A DNA stretch of 64,000 bases, from positions 9,684,501 through 9,748,500 of the forward strand of contig CM060833.1 in the NCBI GenBank assembly GCA_030762175.1, written 5' to 3'. The notes below the pieces were generated by a model. It searched no databases. It was not told the DNA's origin and was given only the letters and a program-made list of their open reading frames with translations. The translations under genes were made by a program, and so were the position numbers. This document shows positions 58,818-64,000 of this stretch, in pieces (within the stretch, counting starts at the first letter, position 1; each line of letters begins with the position of its first letter). The DNA comes from Metallyticus violacea (taxonomy: Eukaryota > Arthropoda > Insecta > Mantodea > Metallyticidae).

Positions 58818-59695
58818 GGATAAAGAAAAGAAAAGTAACAAGAAAAGAAGAAAATGAGAAAGAAAAAAGAACGAAAAGAGAAGAGAAAAAAAGAGGATGG
58901 AAAAAATAGAGAATTAAAGAATAAAAGAGAGAAAAGAAGGAATAAGGAAAAACAGGAAGTATAGAAAAAGTGATACAGAAGAGAGAACGTAGAAAAGGAA
59001 GAAATGAGAGATTAAAAGAAAGAGAAGGAAAGATGATTTAAAAAAAGAAGTTAGAAAAAAGAAAAGAGAAGACAAAGAACAAAGTAAAAGAGCAATAAAG
59101 AATAAATTACGAAAGAAAGGGGATGGAAAAAACAGAAGAGAGAAACGAAAGAAGGAATAAAGAAAAAGAAAAAAAGACAGAAAGCAGGAAATCTAGAAAA
59201 AGGGTGGAAGAAGAAAAAGAAAGAAAGAAAATGAGACGAACGTGGAACCAAGAAAAGGAAGAAAGGAGAAATTTAAAGCAGGAATAGGAAAGAAAAACAG
59301 ACAAAGAAATTAGAAAAAAGAAAAAGAATAAACAAACTAAAAGATAAATAAGAAAGGAAGGAAAGAGTGGGTTAAGGTGGCAGGAGAAAAAGAGAAAGAC
59401 TGACAAGAAGAAAGAAAGGAAAAGACGAATAAGTAAAGAATTAAAAGAAAACGGAAAATAAGAAAAGAGATAAAGGAGGGAAAAAACAAGGAGCGAAGAA
59501 GGAAGAAAAGAAGAAAGTAAAAGATAAAGAAACAATGAAAGACAAAAAAGAAACAGCCGGATGATAGAAAGAAAATGGAAGAGAAAGAAATAAGAAGGGG
59601 GAGAAAGAAAGAAAAAATGAAGAATCAAAGCAAAAAAGAGAAAGGAGGGAGAAAAGATATAAAAAAGAAATACTAAAGAAGAAGAAAGGAAAGGC
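58818..59695 (+). repeat. Polypurine (GA-rich) tract, ~880 bp
   Basis: Almost every base on the plus strand is A or G, with scattered T and C, built from variants of GAAA, GAAG and AGAA. The complementary strand gives long Phe/Leu/Ser frames (up to 200 codons), which are low-complexity artefacts. Confidence 0.93.
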
Positions 59696-59877
59696 CTGGT
59701 CGCTAACAAACAGCAAACCGTTTCGACGCGCCTTCACACAAATGGATAGTACCCACTTTTATTCCTAGACTAACTTGAAACATTAATTCGAGTGCAGATA
59801 CACTGTTTTTAATGTTTCACTGGTCTTCTCGCGATATCTGTTGATTGTGTGCTGAAGTTATAGGTGTAAGTCTGTAG

Positions 59878-60075
59878 GAATGAATGAATAAAAATTAATG
59901 ATGACGTAAATGAGCTCGGAAACTTTGGCATCTTAATGCTAGGTAGCATTCACCCTCTTACGTTAAGAAAAATGTCTTAAAATAACCTTACTCAAACAGC
60001 TAAACCTGACCGGGATTCGAACCCAGGACGTCCGGATTAGTAATGGTAAAAGCTACCTGTAGCAGCTTGCGATCT
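59878..60075 (-). mobile_element. SINE3 copy (tRNA-like head)
   Basis: The minus strand reads 'ACCATTACTAATCCGGACGT', then B box 'GGGTTCGAATCCC', followed by a body ending 'GTCATCATTAATTTTTATTC'. Related to 27540-27745 and 26840-27010. Confidence 0.5.
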
Positions 60076-60811
60076 GTATTCAGCTGCTGCAGAAGTTGCA
60101 CATCCCGGGTTTGTACTGCCGTAGGCCGCTCTGAAGGTGACTTAAAGAGCGATATGCGGCGTGCACATCGCTTATTGGAGATCTGGCAATTAGTTTAACT
60201 GGCAAGCTTGCAGTCTGTGTCACAAATTCATACAAGTTTAATGTTTAAAGCGATTCACGATTGTTTATATTAAATAGTGACTTGTGTTTGGATTGCAGTT
60301 TAGCACCTTTTGTTATTTTTATTTATTTATTTTCTTTCCCGGTAATATATAGTACTTGTAGGTCGAAATCTTAACGCAGAAACGTTCTTCTGTTCTACAG
60401 CCAGGTGTTTGTAGGCATTCAAATGTCCTGTTGTGAAAGTTGGTAGCGGTGCTTTTATCGCAGTTCAGGTTGGTGACCTCTGACGCGGTACTTGCTATAC
60501 CAAAATAAAGTCACCGCCATAACTTACAGGGTCACAGGCCTTTGGGTAAGTTGCAAAACGCATACAAATTCTCCCTTGTCAGCCAGTTGCTCTGTATGCT
60601 GTTGAAGGATGTCTGTACCATACAGACTCCATAGGAAGCGGTGATGCTTTTAATCAGTTCCAAAACCTAAAGAGAAAAGGACGAGAGTGTTTTACGATAT
60701 CGTGTAGTTTTAATTTAGCACCCTTTTCATGAATACAAAAGCAAGAATTCGTTTTTTTTAAAGAAAGTATCGTATTTATTACGAGAGTAAGTCATTAAGC
60801 AGGTTACAAAC
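60076..60811. other. No recognised gene
   Basis: Unassigned. Confidence 0.3.
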
Positions 60812-61058
60812 ACCGCCACGAATGGCCGAGGTTGTTAAGGCGCGGACTTGTGAGCGGAAGGTCTAGGGTTCGATTCCCACCAGGACGGTCCTCCCTGACT
60901 GAGGTATTTTCCAGGTTTTCCTCAGTCCTCATAAATGGCAAATGCCGGGGAGGTACCCTAAACTTAGGCCTGGAACGTTTCCTTCCTTAAAGAAATCCTT
61001 TCCCAATTTATCATTTCATCTTATATATCATCAGTGTCCACCGCCTGTAGTGCCGCAG
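60812..61058 (+). mobile_element. SINE1 copy, 3' end cut by SINE2
   Basis: Well-preserved head (A box 'TGGCCGAGGTTGTTAAGG', B box 'GGTTCGATTCC') and body. The last ~25 bp ('GTAAAAACGGGCG...') are missing where SINE2 begins. Confidence 0.9.
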
Positions 61059-61062
61059 AAGA

Positions 61063-61308
61063 GTCGATCTTGGTGGTGTAGTGGTTACTACACTTGCCTC
61101 CTAAACCCAAGATCGCGGGTTCGAACCCGGCCAGGATCGATGGATTTTTTCGGGTGTAAAACTCCTAAGTATGGATGGCTTCCTTCGGAAGGGAAGTAAA
61201 GCCGTGGGTCCCGTGTCGTACATTTACAGCACGAAAAAGAACCTCAAGCCTGAAAGAGAGGCCTCTGAGCAAAATTTCTCGGCCGTTTCACGCCCTGAAT
61301 TGAATGGA
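61063..61308 (+). mobile_element. SINE2 copy, 3' truncated
   Basis: Head 'GGTGGTGTAGTGGTTACTAC', B box 'GGGTTCGAACCC', body to 'CACGCCCTGAATTGAATGG'. Directly follows SINE1 in the same orientation, and is followed by a mar-J fragment. Confidence 0.88.
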
Positions 61309-61357
61309 CAATATGAAGCTGCACAAGATACAAGAACTCAAAGATAATATTCGTCAG
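61309..61357 (+). mobile_element. mar-J fragment
   Basis: 'CAATATGAAGCTGCACAAG' and 'AACTCAAAGATAATATTCGT' match 63235-63295 (minus) and 27325-27365. Confidence 0.65.
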
Positions 61358-61383
61358 ACACTAATATAGATAACAGATAATAT

Positions 61384-61423
61384 CCGAATAGACACTATAG
61401 CAGCCGCTATAGTGTCTATTCGG
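61384..61423. repeat. Perfect 17-bp inverted repeat, 6-nt loop
   Basis: 'CCGAATAGACACTATAG' and its exact complement, separated by CAGCCG. Could extrude as a cruciform or be transcribed as a hairpin. Confidence 0.9.
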
Positions 61424-61439
61424 ATTAAGTCTTCAATTC

Positions 61440-61640
61440 TTTGGCAACCCCCATAGGAGATATGACCCGGTGTTCGTCTTCGATGCGTGTAACTGTAAAG
61501 AACTTGACGTGACACAGCGTAGGTATGAAACATTTCTTTATGAATATTCTCTGAATGAGCACAACTGAGCTCTGTACTTCATTCAGAGGCGTCTCCATCT
61601 TGCAACTGCTGTTTCGCTGTCATCTCGGTGCCTCATTCAA
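61440..61640 (+). repeat. Dispersed repeat R4, copy 2 (empty SINE site)
   Basis: Aligns with 11225-11318 and 11591-11780 without the SINE1 insertion. Confidence 0.55.
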
Positions 61641-62170
61641 ACAAGTAGTACCCTTCATCAATTTGTAACTTACCTGATGACCTACTCTCATAAATTAAAC
61701 TTTAGGGTATATTAAGTAGATAGAGGTGGATAAAACACCAGAATTAAACGGTATTTTGCACAATCGGAATATTAATTCCAAAAACAAAATATAGGAGAAA
61801 TTTTTGAGTTACTGCTTATGGAAGTTCAGCTGTCCTACCGCAAAAAGGGAGCGGTACTCCCCATTCGTAACGTTAATATTTTTATTTTATCATTTATAGG
61901 TTAATGAAAGCATAAAACCAAACTGCATTTAAAACGGATAACAAACAATAAACACTAGCTTGCAATATAAGAAATATTAATGATGATGCCCCTCCGCGGC
62001 AATACATTGCGGTCACCTGAATATGTTTCTTATCATTGAGAAATCCTCTCTCTAGTAACTTTTTAACAAGTTAGCGAATAGTTTCTCTACCTGGATAGTT
62101 TCTATTTTCTCTACGAGAATCCGTTTTCACTTACATATTGAATATAAAACTCATTGTTCAATTTTGATTT
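61641..62170. other. Unassigned; inverse mariner C-terminal piece
   Basis: About 61975-62060 (minus) matches the 'CAATGTATTGCCGC..GGGGCATCAT' segment of 56785-56830. The rest is unrecognised. Confidence 0.35.
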
Positions 62171-62456
62171 GTTTTATTTATGGACGCTCTTTAACATCTC
62201 AGGTCATCAGCGTCCCATTCAATTCAGGGCATGAAATAGCCGACAAATTTTGCTCAGAGGTCTCTTCTTTTAGGCTTGAGATTCTTTTTCGTACTGTAAA
62301 TGTACGACACGGAATCCACAGTTTTACTTCCCTTCCGAAAGAAACCATATTTAGGATTTTTAAGCTCTCAAAATCCATCGACCCTGGTTGGGAGGATAAA
62401 CCCGCGATCTTGGGTTTAGGAGGTAAGCATGGTTACCAGTACATCAGCAGGACTGA
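62171..62456 (-). mobile_element. SINE2 copy
   Basis: Minus strand, nearly full length; the head is decayed at the B box. It lies between two inverse pieces matching 56660-56840, so it probably inserted into that mariner copy. Confidence 0.85.
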
Positions 62457-63039
62457 AACCATTGTTCAAGATTTATATTGGCATAAGTGACTAATGATAA
62501 TTAGCACAAAACAGCCTTTAGCTGACAAAATCCATCTACAAGCTGCTACCTGCACTTGTGTTATATTGTCTTGACTGGTTTTTTCCTTCCCGTAGTTCAA
62601 ATAGCGTCAAACGTGCGAGGCTAAGATTCGTAATTTTTACAAATGTAGTAATTATATAGCATTATAATTACAGTAAATTATAGCATTATAATTATAAAAA
62701 GACAAAAATAAAATTAATATTAATTTTTAGTTTCTAATGAGTTACGTTGAAGTTAATGCCTTTTTAATCATAATTATGACGTAATTGTATTGATGGATAT
62801 TACTTAGTCCGTTTGTTTATTGTTATTGTTTGATGAAGATGAATTTACCTAAAAAAATATAGTCCAAACTGAAAAGGCTGAGTCGTCACTAATACCAAAA
62901 AAGTCTTATGATAACTTATCAGATTCATTAATCGGGTAAACAAAAATATTAAGGATATTTCAGAAACTTTCGTGTTAGTATGTATTTCAGAACAGATTAG
63001 TAACGTGCGTTCAGTTTTGTTTTAGCCTGTCAGCCGGGT
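62457..63039. other. No recognised gene
   Basis: AT-rich; 62530-62560 matches the flank at 56670 inversely. Confidence 0.3.
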
Positions 63040-63450
63040 CTCGGTGATTAGCGGAAGGATAAAACAATAAAACAAACCAATCATACAACAATATACAACT
63101 CAATTTAAAGCTCATTATTTACAAAATTATCAAATGAGGTGTTTAAACTGCCCGCCTTCGTTCTCCACACATTTTTTGGCATCTCTTTAGCAAATTATTC
63201 ATCACACGCTGTAGTTCATTTTGAAGAATTCGGACATTTCCTGACGAATATTATCTTTGAGTTCTTGTATCTTGTGCAGTTTCATATTGTACACCGCATC
63301 TTTTATTTTACCTGAGAGACAATAATCGCAGGCTGTTAAATCGAGGAACCGAGATAAATGTCTTGTGAGAACACATTGTGAATTGCTTTCATGGAATTAT
63401 TCGCAGTGGCAGAGTTTTGATGAAAAACTGCATGATCACGCTCCATGACG
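63040..63450 (-). mobile_element. Mariner-like C-terminal fragment, mar-J copy 2
   Basis: Minus strand: 'AVFHQNSATANNSMKAIHNV' (second catalytic Asp now Asn), 'FLDLTACDYCLSGKIKDAVY' (third Asp in 'CDYC') across shifts, then 'KLHKIQELKDNIRQEM' and C-terminus. Same family as 27150-27480. Confidence 0.65.
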
Positions 63451-63610
63451 GTTAATTCTCTGGAAAAGGGGTTAGTATAGTATTCACATAAGTAACAGAA
63501 TTCACTGTATGCTAAATAAACTATGATTATTTCACCACTGAGTTAACACATATGAATCGTACATAAAAGCATGCTGTGCCTTTGAAACACACGAGACGTT
63601 AATATACTTT

Positions 63611-63874
63611 GTGTATATTGTCGAATTAAGAAACGAACAACACAACACCTGGGAACAGCTGCGCTACTACTGCGACAGTCAGCCAGATCAACAAGGAATC
63701 AAATCCGCTTACTTGGTATTCCCTCCACGTCGCAGCAAACGAGTGGGGACTCGCTCAAAGGAAAAACCCGGTGCCACGGAAGAAAGCATCGCTGATCGCG
63801 CTGTATTATCAAATTATATTAATCAGATAGCTAATAGTAACCTTTTAATTATAATTATTGTGGTAATTATGTAG
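63611..63874 (+). CDS. Unidentified 87-codon open frame, possible exon
   Basis: The first ~75 codons use mixed, G/C-ending codons unlike the AT-rich surroundings and are hydrophilic and basic in the middle ('RRSKRVGTRSKEKPGATEES'). The end becomes poly-Ile/Val in AT-rich DNA, so a real coding part would stop or splice near 63830. I recognise no family. A transposon-derived segment is equally possible. Confidence 0.25.
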   Translation: MYIVELRNEQHNTWEQLRYYCDSQPDQQGIKSAYLVFPPRRSKRVGTRSKEKPGATEESIADRAVLSNYINQIANSNLLIIIIVVIM

Positions 63875-64000
63875 TTTGCAATGATGATGAATGACTGATT
63901 CTATTTTCAGTAATGTATTCTTTTTAATATTATCGTAAAATAATGTTCATTTTACAACGAAAACAATTTAATAACATAAATGTTACTAAGCAACCACTGT

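Noticed and set aside
59107..59709. 200-codon minus-strand open frame rich in Phe, Leu and Ser, looking like a membrane protein
   Set aside because: It is the complement of the polypurine tract; the composition forces hydrophobic codons and the lack of stops. No domain.
1..64000. Endogenous viral element or bacterial insert
   Set aside because: No capsid, viral polymerase, integrase or bacterial operon-like gene run was recognised; the reverse-transcriptase remnants fit LINEs.

Overview
This window looks like repeat-dominated, AT-rich nuclear DNA from an arthropod. An insect is likely, and a cockroach- or termite-like genome is my weak guess, because the LINE reverse-transcriptase tail and several mariner transposases resemble lineages I associate with Blattodea. 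I cannot name the species. There is no operon structure, no convincing host protein-coding gene, no rRNA and no functional tRNA gene. Open frames are short, and most of the recognisable ones are pieces of dead transposases.

The window is a stack of transposons of different ages. Two tRNA-headed SINE families are scattered throughout: SINE1 (about 270-300 bp, class-II-tRNA-like head, about 15 copies or fragments) and SINE2 (about 270-290 bp, six copies). Several SINE1 copies keep clean 9-12 bp target-site duplications. A weaker third tRNA-related family (SINE3) has about three copies. Tc1/mariner fossils are the other major class, with many separate lineages. They include one full-length 1276-bp DD34D mariner bounded by TA (2836-4111), two internally deleted DD41D copies, a DD34E Tc1 element, and many N- or C-terminal fragments. 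Also present are tails of at least three LINEs, two fragments of a CGGBP1-like hAT transposase, a 371-bp foldback MITE, and dispersed repeats without coding capacity (R1, R2 and R4).

Layout: 1-9134 is bracketed by an inverted repeat (arms about 61-905 and 8425-9134) with subterminal 'GCTAGAGCGA' repeats just inside, and is filled with nested SINE, mariner, LINE and Tc1 insertions. 9.5-16.2 kb is mainly mariner fossils. 16.5-18.2 kb is a minus-strand LINE with a SINE-in-SINE insertion in its 3' UTR. 18.5-25.4 kb holds mariner pieces and two R1 copies. 25.9-36.8 kb mixes mariner, SINE, MITE and inverted-repeat-family copies. 37-48.4 kb has two R2 copies and a hAT piece. 48.7-50.3 kb has mariner pieces split by a SINE. 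51.4-51.7 kb has three RFX X-box-like sites. 53-56 kb has LINE and hAT pieces and an 82-bp hairpin satellite array. 58.8-59.7 kb is a striking polypurine tract. 60-64 kb has more SINEs, a perfect 17-bp hairpin and mariner fragments. The most unusual non-coding structures are the hairpin satellite, the long inverted-repeat family, the polypurine block and the X-box cluster. No operating defence or metabolic system was found.
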